NCBI GenBank assembly: GCA_027422505.1
Contig: JAPQWV010000123.1
Coordinates: forward strand, 1,440,501-1,504,500
DNA length: 64,000 nucleotides
Direction of reading: 5' to 3'
Origin: Craterostigma plantagineum
Lineage: Eukaryota > Streptophyta > Magnoliopsida > Lamiales > Linderniaceae
Shown here: piece after piece, positions 10,431 through 23,077 of the stretch
Layout of the letters: each line of letters opens with the position of its first letter
Position numbering within the stretch: the first letter of the stretch is position 1
Notes under the pieces: generated by a model
The model's database searches: none
What the model was told of the DNA's origin: nothing
What the model saw: only the letters and a program-made list of their open reading frames with translations
Made by a program: the position numbers and the translations under genes

Positions 10431-11740
10431 TAAATACTCTACCTCAAGTTGGGTTCATATATAATGATAGGTCCCAACTTGATAAAAAACCTTTCAAATA
10501 TTTGTCGATCAACTGCCTTTGTAAATACATGCTAGCTGATTCTAACATTGGACAAATGGTGTCTCAATTTCTTTAGCTTGTACTTTCTCACGAAGAAAAT
10601 GTCAATCCACTTCAATATGTTTTGTCCTCTCGTAGAAAACCGGTGTCTCACTGCATTTTTTATTTTTGTTTCTCCATGTGACAGGGTTGCCACCAACAAA
10701 TGTGCAATAACCCGTAGTCGATTTTGTTCATAGCTTCTTGCCCAAATGCATCGGAGTAGCCAACAATGGCGTTTGTCTTGTTTAGTCTGATCTAGATTCT
10801 ACGTCCAAGTGTCCCCTTTAGATACCTTAAAATTCTGTCTATGGAGATGACTGGACCTGGACCTGGACCCTGCATAAACTGACAAACATAACTAATGACA
10901 AATTAAATGTCTGGTCGTGTGGCAGTCACATATATAAGTTTTCCTATAATACATGAAATCGATCGATGTCTGGAAGATGTTCACCATCTTCTTGATTTAC
11001 TTTTTTTATTAGATTCCATGGGAGTTGTAAAGGGTTTTACTCCCAACCTTCCAGTTTCTTTGCGTAAATCTAAGGTGTATTTCTATAGGAGAGGAAAACC
11101 GTTTTCTGAATGGGCGTTTTCTTGTCCCTAGAAAGTATTTGAGGTGTCCTAAATCTTTTATTTCAAACTACTTTTTAAGTAGTTTTTATGTTATTTATTT
11201 CTTCATTATTGTTATATTAAAATTATGACAATAGATTTATTCGGATTGCTAAAGAACATCGATGTATCAGTAGAGCTTTTGTTGAGTTTACACACTAACC
11301 TTTGTTGGTTTCTTCAAGTTTGTGGCATGGAGGTAAGTTCATATATATTTTTTCTTCCAGATCTCTTTGTACAAATGCAATTTTAACATCCATTTGAGGT
11401 AAACCCCAACCGGAGTTTACATCGAGGATAATAAGATTCTGATAGTATTCATTTTTGCAACCAGAGCAAATGTTTCCTCGTAATCAATGCCATAAGTCCG
11501 AGTGAAACCTTTTGCCACTAGTCGGGCTTCATATATATCTATAGTTTCATTACTGTTAAATTTAATTTTGTAAAACCATTTACAACCGACGGGGTTTTTT
11601 GTATCTTTTGGTAGTGGAACACTATCCCAAGTATGATCTCTTTCAAGTGCGTCGACCTGTTGGCTTTACACTAAATTGGTTTGTGCATCATTATAATTTG
11701 CAGGTTCAACTTCTCGATAGTGGTTAGAAAACTTTTGTGT
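10431..11740 (-). pseudogene. Ty1/copia pol remnant (element H), RT to RNase H end
   Basis: Read on the minus strand this is a heavily decayed copia pol. Around 11540-11470 is the reverse transcriptase segment ([19 protein letters not shown]). Near 10780-10690 is an RNase H piece matching VGYSDAxGQ...GGNLVTW. Near 10620-10500 is the C-terminal tail (HIEVDxHFxREKVQAKEIET, then an NQLADIxTKAV-like end). Many stops and frameshifts are present. The lineage looks closer to Tork/Retrofit than to SIRE. Gypsy element A is inserted at 11740, and the last five bases (tgtgt) are the target duplication. The upstream part of the same gene continues beyond A at 22753. Confidence 0.75.
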
Positions 11741-12270
11741 TGTCACGACCCACTGTCCTCGTTGCCTAATTCTAACGTATCCTATGTGCCTAACGATGCT
11801 TTAACTTAAAAGAGATGCGGAAATGCGTATGAAATTTTTCCATTTTTGTAATGGAAGTAGTTTCTATACATGACAAAAGAATTACATGAATTCCTAACTT
11901 CATGCGAATCCTAATTACACGAGATGTGTATACATGCACATCAAAAGAATCTCTATGCGCCCGGCCTCACAGGTCGTCATCCATGCACACACTCCCATCC
12001 CAAAAGCTGCTGGAAGTGCCAAAAGATTTCCTTGCCATCTAAGCGATCACGTACCGTGGTCGCTCGCACCTACAACACATAACGTAAGGGATGAGCGATA
12101 TGCTCAGTAAGTAGAAATCATGCATGACGTGCACGTGATAAAACCCCGCAAAGGCAATCCACGCCGATGCATCTTACGTCTTATGGATCAAACTTAATCT
12201 CATATCTTTTATCTTAGGGCCCTTGGCAGACTTTTACCCAGGCGTACACCGCAAAGAGCTTTATCCAACC

Positions 12271-12415
12271 ACGGGCATCAACCCAAAGTATGAGGGCATC
12301 AACCCAACCATACTAAAGCATGGGGGCATCAACCCAACCACGCTAATCAGGGATATAAGGGCATCAACCCGACCATGAGGGCATCAACCCAACCATGGTA
12401 TCCCCTGACGCATCA
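12271..12415. repeat. GGGCATCAACCCA minisatellite in LTR A
   Basis: About six copies of gggcatcaaccca(a/acc) alternate with gac(c)atga/cta spacers, followed by gacgcatcaacgtcg repeats. The right LTR has the same array at about 20098-20222 with small differences. It falls between the putative splice sites. Confidence 0.85.
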
Positions 12416-13344
12416 ACGTCGTTCGTATACTGGCGACGCATCAACGTCGCCGACGGCGCATCAGCGCCGCCCCGGTGCCCCGAAAGCCGCCACGTAACTT
12501 AACTCATAATATCCTCGCCCTACCTCGGCATTAAATTTTCGCTATTTGCGACATAATCATGCACGCTCATCATTTCATTACCCCCAATTGTGTCGTGCGT
12601 GCCCGTGTATATGCATAATGCATTAACGCCATAATGCTTACCGAAAGCATGCAACCATATCATACAAGTTCACGTAAACACGTAAGCACCTTATCACGTA
12701 ATCACATGAATTAAGCACGTACACATATGCTATGCTATGTGTTGTAGTTGGATTTCCACTTACCTGGCGTCCGTAGATTTCTAGCTACTGGTTCGGTGAA
12801 CTCCCCTAGTTCTTGACCTTACGCAAACAATGGTATTAGTACTTTGTCCAATTACTTCGCTAGCTAATTCGTTAATTTTTAATACTTCGAACTAATTTTC
12901 GACTTATAGCTCGGGACACTTGTAAACCCGTGAATTCTACCTGACTCGTGAACTAATCCTAGCCTCATATGATTCGTGAACTTATATAGTTCACTAACTT
13001 GCTATTGACTCATGAGGTTATATCGCGAACTTATGTAGTTCGAGAGGCGTACGAAATTCGTCCTTAAACTATTTGTTAGCCGGTCTAGTGAAATTCCTAA
13101 AATTTCGTCCTTTAAACCTGCCAAGGCTATAAAGTCAGTCCATAAATTATTTTAAATCAACTACATAATTTTTCGTTCCAAATTTCTATCGAATGCAACG
13201 TCTACCTATACCGAAAATTGGCCCTGAGGACACCGATAGGCAAATTATGATCGGGCGTTGAAAGAGCCTATGCTCATTGGAATCGGAATATTTTTCTGAT
13301 TAAATGGTGCGAAAATATTTTTTTATAACTTGAATCGTTTCATC

Positions 13345-14035
13345 TAAGGGGTTCAATTCGTGGAGTTCTAATTCGCGAAGTCTACACCTCGCGAACTCAT
13401 GTGCGAAATCCTTATTTTATAGTTCGCGAATTATTTCTAAGTTCCTAATTGGATTCGCAAAGTATGGCTGTTGCATGGGGCTCGCGGAATGGTTTGAGTT
13501 CGCAAACCTCCCCAGCCTGCAAACCTCCATGAATTTGCAAAACTCGAGCTCGCAAAATTCTTCAGATTCGCGGGTTAGGCTTTGCAGAATAGGATTCGCC
13601 ACTTTTGGATTCGCGAACCACCTTCCCTTCGTTTAGCAGCTTGTGGATTCGCCAAACTGGCTTCGTGAAGTACGGTCCGCCATCCTTCCTCAGTTCGCGA
13701 AGTCATCAAGCCTACCGAGTTCGCAAACCTCTCACTCCGCCGAGTTCGCAAAAGCTTGGTTGATTCGTAAAGTACCATTTAGCTAAGTGTTCGCCAACTT
13801 AGGGTTTGCGAACTCCATCCCTCGACTAAGTTCGCGGATCCTTTTTCTTTACCAATTCGCGACCATGTGACATAAGGTTCGCGAATCGTTCGACCCGCGA
13901 ACCATTATTTTGCGAACTCATGCCACGACGCATACTGAGTTCGCGAATCTTAGGGTTCCTAAAATTCGCGGGTTGGGTATGTAAGGCTTCCATTTCGCGA
14001 ATCCTTTCCCACAGACAGTTCTCAATTCGTGAAAC
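13345..14035. repeat. TTCGCGAA motif array in LTR A (left copy)
   Basis: Roughly thirty perfect or degenerate copies of RTTCGCGAAY occur in about 700 bp, for example agttcgcgaatt, attcgcgaacc, agttcgcgaagt, ggttcgcgaatcg and atttcgcgaatcc. Weaker copies (gactcgtgaac) extend down to about 12930. Spacing is irregular at 15-40 bp. Confidence 0.9.
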
Positions 14036-14907
14036 GTCAACTTAAAGGATCAAAAAGTTACTTTTCAAGAATTCGTTGAAGGTCGACACGAACCCCTAAA
14101 TTCTTAAACTTCGAACTAAATAAAGTGCCGGCTTAAACTTACTTTTCGTGCCTAATACTACCTAAAACATGATGGTTTCGAACTAAGAATACTAATTCCA
14201 AGCGAGGAATATACCTTCCGAAGATTAAAACTACTAAATTTGTAACAAACGGGTATTTTTCGTGTCTATAGTTCCTTAACATGCCCTGTTACCAAATTAG
14301 AAGGTAAGGACTATGGTAGAAACTCACCTAATCCCAAGCTCGCGTGATTCGAAGCTCGTCTTCTCCTCCTTTCTTGGTCAAGCTCGTGTTTTCTTTTCTA
14401 TGGGGTTTTCAAGTGTCAAGTGTTTAGATGAATGTTTTAATCAAGAGTATGGGGGAATGGGACATGCTTGTGACGAAAGTATCCCCTTGGTTTGGGGAAT
14501 TTTGTCCCTAGGATGTTTATTATTATTTAAGAGTTTTGGGCCAATTTCAAAGTTCTAGTTTGGGCCTTAAAAACTTCCAATATTTTTGGCCAAGCCTATG
14601 AATCCTCTTGGGTTTAAGTTGGGATTAATTTCTAGCCCAATCACACCCAAAGTCCAACTTCTATCCTTAGCCTATTTAAAATCATGGTCCAATTTTCACC
14701 CATGACCAATTTCCTTGTCCAATTAAATTGGGAACCATATGGCACAATTTAAATGCTCCCATTTCCACCGAATAAGTTAAGCACGCATTTTAACATGCAA
14801 ATATCACATAATTTACACGAGTGCAGAATAATTGCACGAGATGCACATAATCGCATTCATCATTTACGCAAATTTATTGGCCTTACTATTCACGAAGACT
14901 CGGGTCA

Positions 14908-14925
14908 TCCTCCCCCCTTAAAGAG
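14908..14925 (-). other. Polypurine tract of element A
   Basis: On the minus strand a purine run (aaggggggagga) sits directly beside the 3' LTR, the primer for plus-strand DNA synthesis. Element F has the same motif at 60584-60603. Confidence 0.85.
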
Positions 14926-14941
14926 GATTTCGCCCCCGAAA

Positions 14942-17900
14942 TCAGCCCGTTTGGAACAATTCAGGATAGCGAATCCTCATCTCATCCTCCCGTTCCCAAG
15001 TTGCTTCTTCTATCGACTGGTTTCGCCACAGAACTTTTAGTAGAGGAATTTCTTTATTCCTAAGCCTTTTCGTTTCATTCATCAATATTTCCACGGGTAC
15101 TTCCTCGTAACTCAAATCTGGCTTCACCTGTTGGTATAGAGTTTCGTTCCAGCACGTGGCTTGGGTCGGCGATATACTTTCGCAAAGTCGACACATGGAA
15201 CACATCGTGCACTTGCGACAACGGTGCTGGTAGTTCCAGTTGATACGCTACTTCACCAACTCTTTTCGCTATCTTGAAGGGACCAATGTATCTTGGGCTT
15301 AGTTTTCCCTTTTTGCCGAATCTCTTCACGCCCTTCATTGGCGATATTTTCACGAAGACCAAGTCATCAACTTCAAATTCTAGCGGTCTGCGTCTTCTAT
15401 CCGCATAACTCTTTTGTCTGCTTTGCGCCGTGCGCATTCTCTCTCGGATCGTCGCGATGATTTCCGTCATTTCTTGGATCATATCTGGGCCTATCATCGC
15501 CCGTTCACCGACTTCATCCCAATGTACTGGGGATCTGCACTTTCGTCCGTATAAGGCTTCGTAAGGAGCCATTCCAATTGTAGCTTGCTAACTATTGTTG
15601 TACGAGAATTCCACGAGTGGAAGGTACTTGCTCCAGTTACCTTTGAAGTCGAGCACACAGGCTCGTAGCATATCTTCAAGTGTCTGGATCGTCCGCTCGG
15701 ATTGGCTGTCCGTCTGCGGATGATAGGCCGTACTAAACGACAATTTCGTCCCCATCTTTTTTTGTAAACTCGTCCAAAATTTAGATAAAAATCTGGAATC
15801 ACGATCTGATACTATGGACAGTGGTACTCCATGGAGTCGTACTATCTCTTGGATGTACAGTTCCGCGTATCGCTCCATGGTGAACGTAGTAATTATTGGC
15901 AGAAAGTGAGCAGATTTCGTAAGTCGGTCTACAATCACCCATATCGCATCATGCCCTTTCACATTTTTCGGCAATCTGCTCACGAAATCCATCGTTATAT
16001 TGTCCCATTTCCACTCTGGGATTGGTAAAGGCTGCAGCGTCCCTGCTGGCCGTTGGTGTTCTGCCTTAATTCGTTGACAAGTGAGGCATTGACTGACGAA
16101 TTCGGCAACGTCTTTCTTCATTCCTGGCCACCAGTAGTGCGTTCGTAGGTCTCTATACAGCTTCGTGGCTCCAGGATGTACTGTGTATGGTGTAGTATGT
16201 GCTTCCGCCATTATAGTTCTTCAAAGTCCTGCATCGTCGGGTACATATAATCTGCAGTAGTACAAGCTCCCGTCGTCTCGGAATACATAGTCTACTGCCG
16301 GCTGCTCTGTTTGTGTGCCTTTGGTCCTGATATAGAACTCGTCGTTTTCCTGCGCCTTTTTGATTCGCTCCAGTAACGTAGGTTGCAGTGTTAAAGCCGC
16401 TACTCTAGTCTCGACTTTGCCCAGTTGTACAATCTCCACTTCGAGTCGTTGCAGTTCCGTACTCATCACTTTTCGACTTAGGGCGTCAGCTACGACGTTC
16501 GCTTTGCCTGGGTGGTAGTTGATTACGCAATCGTAATCCTTCACCAATTCCAGCCATCGCCTCTGTCTCATGTTCAATTCCTTTTGCGTGAAGAAATACT
16601 TCAGGGTTTTGTGGTCCGTGTAGATTTCGCATCGCTCTCCGTAAAGGTGGTGTCTCCAAATTTTTAGGGCGAAGACAACTGCTGCCAATTCTAGATCATG
16701 CCTCGGATAATTTTTCTCATATTCCTTCAATTGTCGTGAGGCATAGGCTACTACGTTCCCGTTCTGCATTAACATGCATCCTAAGCCGTTCTTTGAGGCG
16801 TCGCTGTAACGGAGAATCCCCCGGTTCCTGACGGTATCGTAAGGACTGGGACTGTAGTCAGTCGCCTCTTAAGCTCTTGGAAGCTCTGTTCACATTACTC
16901 GCTCCAATGAAATGGCGTGTTCTTCCTCGTTAACTTTGTCAGCGTTGAAGCTATTTTCGAGAAGTCCTTAATAAACTTCCTATAATAGCCTGCCAAGCCG
17001 GGGAAACTCCGTACCTCGGTCGCATTTATTGGTTGTGGCCAGTTACTGATGGATTCGATCTTGTTCGGATCCACCGAGATTCCTGCTCCGGAGATAATAT
17101 GTCCCAAGCAGGCGACTTGGTCCAGCCAAAACTCGCACTTCTTGAACTTGGCGTACAACTGCTTCTCCCTCAGTACTCCAAGGACCGTTTGCAGGTGCTG
17201 CTCGTGTCCTCTTTCGTCTTTGAATAAATGAGTATGTCGTCTATGAATACTATGACGAATTTATCTAAGAACGATTGGAACACCCGATTCATCAGATCCA
17301 TAAATGCTGCTGGCGCGTTGGTCAGCCCGAAAGGCATTACTAGAAATTCAAAATGTCCGTATCTTGTGCTGAACGCTGTCTTAGGAATATCGTCCTTGCA
17401 TATCTTCAACTGATGATACCCCGACCGCAAATCAATCTTCGAAAACACCGCAACGTCTTGTAGTTGGTCGAACAGATCGTCAATCCTTGGTAGAGGATAC
17501 TTGTTCTTTAACGTTAACTTATTTAACAACTCCCTGTAGTCTATGCAAAGCCGCATCGACCCGTCTTTCTTTCGTACAAACAAAACTGGCGCACCCCAGG
17601 GAGAAAAACTTGCTTGAATAAACCCCTTTTGTAGAAGTTCGTCTATTTGTCCCTTCAGCTCCTTCAGTTCGGTCGGTGCTAACCGATACGGGGATTTAGA
17701 TACCGGTGCTGCTCCAGGCACCAGATCGATCGTGAACTCGATCTCTCTTTCAGGCGGTAATCCTGGCAATTCCTCCGAGAATACGTCGAGAAAATCTTTA
17801 ACTACAGGCACGTCTTCAAGTCTTGGGGATGAACTTTCTTCCAATTTCATCGCAAACACCAAGTATGCTTCACAACCGGCTTTGATCAAACGCTGAGCTT

Positions 17901-18442
17901 TCAGCGCCGATATTTTAGAAAGGTTTCCTATTTTCATCGTCCCCTCAAAGACTAAAGGCTCATTCCCGTCTATGTTAAATGTAACCACCTTGCGATTGCA
18001 ATCAATCACGGCTCCGTACTTCGACAACCAGTCCATTCCGAGAATTACCTCATAGTCATTCATTGGAATGACAATCAAATCTACGGACAACATTTTATCA
18101 CCGACTATACTGGGCACTCTTTCAGTATCTGATGGTTTTTGTCGGATCCCCATGGGGCATAACTACCCTATATTCATATTCGGATTGATGAGGCCTAACC
18201 CCGAGTTTTGTCACATACTTAATGGATGCAAACGAGTGCGTGGCCCCTGAGTCTACTAGGATGCATGTGGGAGTATGGTGGATAAGGAGGGTACCTGTCA
18301 CCACCGCTGGGTTGTTTTCTGCCTCCTCAGATGTAATTGTGTACACCCGAGCTGGTACCATCTGTGGTCTTGTCTGACCTCCAGCTTGACTTCCTGTCGC
18401 CCAATCTGGGCATTGCCTCGAAAAGTGCCCGGCTTCCCGCAC
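14942..18442 (-). pseudogene. Tekay-type gypsy pol of element A, broken
   Basis: Domains in order on the minus strand: aspartic protease (DSGATHSF, about 18260-18235); reverse transcriptase ([41 protein letters not shown]; 17650-17190); RNase H ([30 protein letters not shown]; 16790-16470); integrase with an HHCC finger (HPGATK...[11 protein letters not shown]) and catalytic core ([22 protein letters not shown]; 16190-15700); GPF/Y module; and a C-terminal chromodomain ([22 protein letters not shown]; 15110-14950). Breaks include frameshifts near 18150, after the YSK motif (about 17170), in RNase H (about 16830) and in the linker before the chromodomain (about 15150), plus a stop at 15588 after SYNNS. 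The enzyme motifs remain readable, so inactivation is recent. Confidence 0.95.
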
Positions 18443-19412
18443 TTAAAGCAGTTGTTGGTCTGGGCATAGCAGTCACCAGAGTGTCTCTTCCCGCACTTTT
18501 GGCAGTTCGGGATAGTTGGGACTGGAAATCACCCTTGATTTGTGTTCGGCGGTCGATTTGGAATCCCTTGTAGTCGTTGAGGTGGCTTATTCTGAAAGTT
18601 CGACTTCCCGCCTTTGGGTACGAATTGGCGTTTTTGACTTCCCCCGCTCCACTGTGATCCTTGGATTTGTGCAAATTTTCTCTTAGCCTCCTGGGCACGA
18701 ACGATTCTGGCCTCTGGTTGCTCTGCCACCATGGCTCTTTCTGCCACTTGTGCATTGGTGGATCCCTGAAGTCCCGCCATACTTACGTCTCTGTACAACT
18801 CCGGCTTCAAGCCTTCAAGGAATCGTTCAATTTTGAGAGCGTCCGTGCTCACCATATGGGATGCGAACCTCGACAGCTGCTCGAACTTCCTGATGTACTC
18901 GGCAACCGTCATCATTCCCTGCCTGAGATTTATGAACTCGTTCATCCGTTGGGCGCGCACTGGAGCAGTGAGGTATTTGCCCCTGAACAGCTCCTTAAAT
19001 CTATCCCAGCTCATGGTCGTGGGATTCTCGATCACCATAATGGTGTCCCACCAGTGTCCTGCGCTCCCCCTCAGTAAAAACGCCGCGCAGAGGGCCTTCT
19101 CTGGTTCTAGGACCCGGCTGTACACAAACATGCTCTCGAGCATTCTCAGCCAGTCTTCGGCCGCCGTTGGGTCGGCTGTATCCTCGAATGTCGGCTCAGC
19201 CTTCGGAACCGTTCTCCAACTATCTCAGCCCTTTCCGCTTGGATCCATCCAGTATGTGTGTTGTTCTGCTGTATCAATTGTTGGATCTGAGTGGACTGCT
19301 GACGGACTAATTCTGTAAGCTGGAAGATCGTCGCATCTCGATTATCTGTAGGGGCTGTGTTTCCCCGGTTCTGATCATCACCTCCGCTGCTCTCTCCTCT
19401 AGTTCTAACCAT
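18443..19412 (-). pseudogene. Tekay-type gypsy gag of element A, broken
   Basis: The gene starts MVRTRGESSGG at 19412, about 140 nt inside the primer site. The retrotransposon gag core is readable (AFLLRGSAGHWWDT, RFKELFRGKYL, EYIRKFEQLSRFA, RFLEGLKPELYRDV; 19100-18780), followed by a glutamine- and arginine-rich linker and a CCHC knuckle. The frame shifts near 19150, and the knuckle is split by a one-base frameshift between NCFKC and REAGHFSRQC at about 18445. Gag would form the virus-like particle and bind element RNA; this copy cannot make it whole. Confidence 0.9.
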
Positions 19413-19553
19413 CGTTCCTTATCTATCCTGATAGTCCTATGGCCAATAAATTATGCAACACCAAACTTCATATAGATATAACACTTACAGGCAAGGCTGC
19501 TTCCACGCTTTTGGGTGTGTGTACATGGACAGTCTACAGAACATGTGACCGAA

Positions 19554-19565
19554 GCTCTGATACCA
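19554..19565 (-). other. Primer-binding site of element A
   Basis: On the minus strand this reads TGGTATCAGAGC, complementary to the 3' end of initiator Met-tRNA. Three bases separate it from the LTR. Confidence 0.9.
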
Positions 19566-19568
19566 CTC

Positions 19569-22500
19569 TGTCACGACCCGCTGTCCTCGCTGCCTAATTC
19601 TAACGTATCCTATGTGCCTAACGATGCTTTAACTTAAAAGAGATGCGGAAATGCGTATGAAATTTTTCCATTTTTGCAATGGAAGTAGTTTCTATACATG
19701 ACAAAAGAATTACATGAATTCCTAACTTCATGTGAATCCTAATTACACGAGATTTGTATACATGCACATCAAAAGAATCTCTATGCGCCCGGCCTCACAG
19801 GTCGTCATCCATGCACACACTCCCATCCCAAAAGCTGCTGGAAGCGCCAAAAGATTTCCTTGCCATCTAAGCAATCACGTACCGTGGTCGCTCGCACCTA
19901 CAACACATAACGTAAGGGATGAGCGATATGCTCAGTAAGTAGAAATCATGCGTGACGTGCACGTGATAAAACCCCGCAAAGGCAATCCACGCCGATGCAT
20001 CTTACGTCTTATGGATCAAACTTAATCTCATATCTTTTATCTTAGGGCCCTTGGCAGACTTTTACCCAGGCGTACACCGTAAAGAGCTCTATCCAACCAC
20101 GGGCATCAGCCCAAAGTATGAGGGCATCAACCAACCATACTAAAGCATGAGGGCATCAACCCAACCACGCTAATCAGGGATATAAGGGCATCAACCTGAC
20201 CATGAGGGCATCAACCCAACCATGGTATCCCCCGACGCATCAACGTCGTTCGTATACTGGCGACGTATCAACGTCGCCGACGGCGCATCAACGCCGTCCC
20301 GGTGCCCCGGAAGCCGCCACTTAACTTAACTCATAATATCCTCGCCCTACCTCGGCATTTAATTTTTGCTATTTGCGACATAATCATGCACGCTCATCAT
20401 TACATTACCCCCAATTGTGTCGTGCATGCTCGTGCATATGCATAATGCATTAACGCCATAATGCTTACCGAAAGCATGCAACCATATCATACAAGTTCAC
20501 GTAAACACGTAAGCACCTTATCACGTAATCACATGAATTAAGCACGTACACATATGCTATGCTATGTGTTGTAGTTGGATTTCCACTTACCTGGCGTCCG
20601 TAGATTTCTAGCTACGGGTTCGGTGAACTCCCCTAGTTCTTGACCTTACGCAATAAACAATGGTATCAGTACTTTGTCCAATTACTTGGCTAGCTAATTC
20701 ATTAATTTTTAATACTTCGAACTAATTTTCGACTTATAGCTCGGGATACTTGTAAACCCGTGAATTCTACCTGACTCGTGAACTAATCCTAGCCTCATAT
20801 GACTCGTGAACTTATATAGTTCACTAACTTGCTATTGACTCATGAGGTTATATCGCGAACTTATGTAGTTCGAGAGGCGTACGAAATTCGTCCTTAAACT
20901 ATTTGTTAGCCGGTCTAGTGAAATTCCTAAAATTTCGTCCTTTAAACCTACCAAGGCTATAAAGTCAGTCCATAAATTATTTTAAACCAACTACATAATT
21001 TTTCGTTCCAAATTTCAATCGAATGCAACGTCTACCTATACCGAAAATTGGCCCTGACGACACTGATAGGCAAATTATGATCGGGCATTGAAAGAGCCTA
21101 TGCTCATTGGAATCGGAATATTTTTCTGATTAAATGGTGCGAAAATATTTTTTTATAAATTGAATCGTTTCATCTAAGGGGTTCAATTCGTGGAGTTCTA
21201 ATTCGTGAAGTCTACACCTCGCGAACTCGTGTGCGAAATCCTTATTTTATAGTTCGCGAATTATTTCTAAGTTCCTAATTGGATTCGCAAAGTGTGGCTG
21301 TTGCATGGGGCTCGCGGAATGGTTTGAGTTCGCAAACCTCCCCAGCCCGCAAACCTCCATGAATTCACAAAACTCGAGCTCACAAAATTCTTCAGATTCA
21401 TGGGTTAGGCTTTGCAGAATAGGATTCGCCACTTTTGGATTCACGAACCACCTTCCCTTCGTTTAGCGGCTTGTGGATTCGCCAAACTGGCTTCGTGAAG
21501 TACGATCCGCCATCCTTCCTCAGTTCGCGAAGTCATCAAGCCTACCGGGTTCGCAAACCTCTCACTCCGCCGAGTTCGCGAAAGCTTGGTCGATTCGTAA
21601 AGTACCATTTAGCTAAGAGTTCGCCAACTTAGGGTTTGCGAACTCCATCCCTCGACTAAGTTCGCGGATCCTTTTTCTTTACCAATTCGCGAAAGTTACC
21701 ATGTGACATAGGGTTCGCGCATCGTTCGACCCGCGAACCATTATTTCGCGAACTCATGCCACGACGCATATTGAGTTCCCGAATCTTAGGGTTCCTAAAA
21801 TTCGCGGGTTGGGAATGTAAGGCTTCCATTTCGCGAATCCTTTCCCACAGACACTTCTCAATTCGCCAAACGTCAACTTAAAGGATCAAAAAGTTACTTT
21901 TCAAGAATTCGTTGAAGGTCGACACGAACCCCTAAATTCTTAAACTTCGAACTAAATAAAGTGCCGGCTTAAACTTACTTTTCGTGCCTAATACTACCTA
22001 AAACATGATGGTTTCGAACTAAGAATACTAATTCCAAGCGAGGAATATACCTTCCGAAGATTAAAACTACTAAATTTGTAACAAACGGGTATTTTTCGTG
22101 TCTATAGTTCCTTAACATGCCCTGTTACCAAATTAGAAGGTAAGGACTATGGTAGAAACTCACCTAATCCCAAGCTCGCGTGATTCGAAGCTCGTCTTCT
22201 CCTCCTTTCTTGGTCAAGCTCGTGTTTTCTTTTCTATGGGGTTTTCAAGTGTCAAGTGTTTAGATGAATGTTTTAATCAAGAGTATGGGGAAATGGGACA
22301 TGCTTGTGACGAAAATATCCCCTTGGTTTGGGGAATTTTGTCCCTAGGATGTTTATTATTATTTAAGAGTTTTGGGCCAATTTCAAAGTTCTAGTTTGGG
22401 CCTTAAAAACTTCCAATATTTTTGGCCAAGCCTATGAATCCTCTTGGGTTTAAGTTGGGATTAATTTCTAGCCCAATCACACCCAAAGTCCAACTTCTAT

Positions 22501-22747
22501 CCTTAGCCTATTTAAAATCATGGTCCAATTTTCACCCATGACCAATTTCCTTGTCCAATTAAATTGGGAGCCATATGGCACAATTTAAATGCTCCCATTT
22601 CCACCGAATAAGTTAAGCACGCATTTTAACATGCAAATTTCACATAATTTACACGAGTGCAGAATAATTGCACGAGATGCACACAATCGCATTCATCATT
22701 TACGCAAATTTATTGGCCTTACTATTCACGAAGACCCGGGTGCTACA
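19569..22747 (-). repeat. 5' LTR of element A
   Basis: This is the near-identical partner of the left LTR, starting TGTAGCACCCGGG and ending CGTGACA in element orientation. Donor-like (minus, 20593-20585) and acceptor-like (ending at 19898) sites are conserved, as are the minisatellite and motif array. As the 5' LTR it would carry the active promoter. Confidence 0.95.
21185..21865. repeat. TTCGCGAA motif array in LTR A (right copy)
   Basis: This is the same array as in the left LTR. Several motif copies differ between the two LTRs by single CpG-to-TpG or CpA changes (for example attcgcgaacc versus attcacgaacc), as expected from methylated-cytosine decay. Confidence 0.9.
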
Positions 22748-22752
22748 TGTGT

Positions 22753-23049
22753 TGAGAAGATATCTTACTATATGGATTATTAGTTTGGATAGGTTATGTT
22801 ATACGATTTGTTATATAGTCATTCAATTTTGTTGATCGCTAGTTGGTCTAGTTGATCTTCAAATTATATTGATTTTCATTATTTCCCCCTGAATAGGATT
22901 CAATGTGTTCATGTATTGACATATCATTTGAGCCTTCGATTTTGGCATTATATTTTTGATTGGTCTCTTCGAGGAAAGTTAACTCGGGAACAGGTATATT
23001 ATTTTTGGTCTCTAGACTTAAATTTGTTGATTCTTCTAAATTAGGATAA
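22753..23049 (-). pseudogene. Second half of copia element H (region upstream of RT)
   Basis: On the minus strand an open stretch (SLETKNNIPVPELTFLEETN at about 23010-22950) looks like the acidic linker between integrase and reverse transcriptase of copia elements. It lies where the upstream part of element H should be after gypsy A interrupted it. The five bases before it (tgtgt) are the target duplication. It ends at a Helitron-type terminus. Confidence 0.6.
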
Positions 23050-23077
23050 CTAGTTTTTTGCCCGTGCAATGCACGGG
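23050..23077 (-). mobile_element. Helitron-like 3' terminus (hairpin plus CTAG)
   Basis: Read on the minus strand, the palindromic hairpin cccgtgcattgcacggg (23077-23061) is followed ten bases later by CTAG (ending at 23050) and then a T in the flanking copia H sequence. Hairpin, CTRR terminus and 3'-flanking T are the defining features of a Helitron 3' end. The element would extend to the right. Confidence 0.65.

Larger units (their letters stand above)
11741..14907 (-). repeat. 3' LTR of element A
   Basis: In element orientation the LTR starts TGACCCGAG and ends CGTGACA. The right copy starts TGTAGCACCCGGG, so this copy has lost four bases at its very start. It contains a donor-like CAG|GTAAGT (minus, 12766-12758), an acceptor-like TTGTAG|GTG (ending at 12070), a minisatellite between them, and a TTCGCGAA motif array. 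Short open frames inside (for example 14313-14558, duplicated at 22149-22394) have no recognisable domain. Confidence 0.95.
11741..22747 (-). mobile_element. Complete Tekay/Del-type Ty3-gypsy element A (11.0 kb)
   Basis: Two long LTRs (about 3.17 and 3.18 kb) flank an internal region with primer site, gag, chromodomain-containing pol and polypurine tract, all on the minus strand. The target duplication is tgtgt (11736-11740 and 22748-22752), which fixes both ends. Left and right LTRs differ only at scattered positions and small indels, implying a fairly recent insertion, yet gag and pol are already broken. The insertion split copia H. Chromodomain pol plus very long LTRs fit the Tekay/Del chromovirus clade. 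Confidence 0.95.

Noticed and set aside
14313..14558. 81-codon open frame present in both LTRs of element A
   Set aside because: Its duplication is explained by the LTR pair. No domain is seen and no family-wide conservation could be tested.
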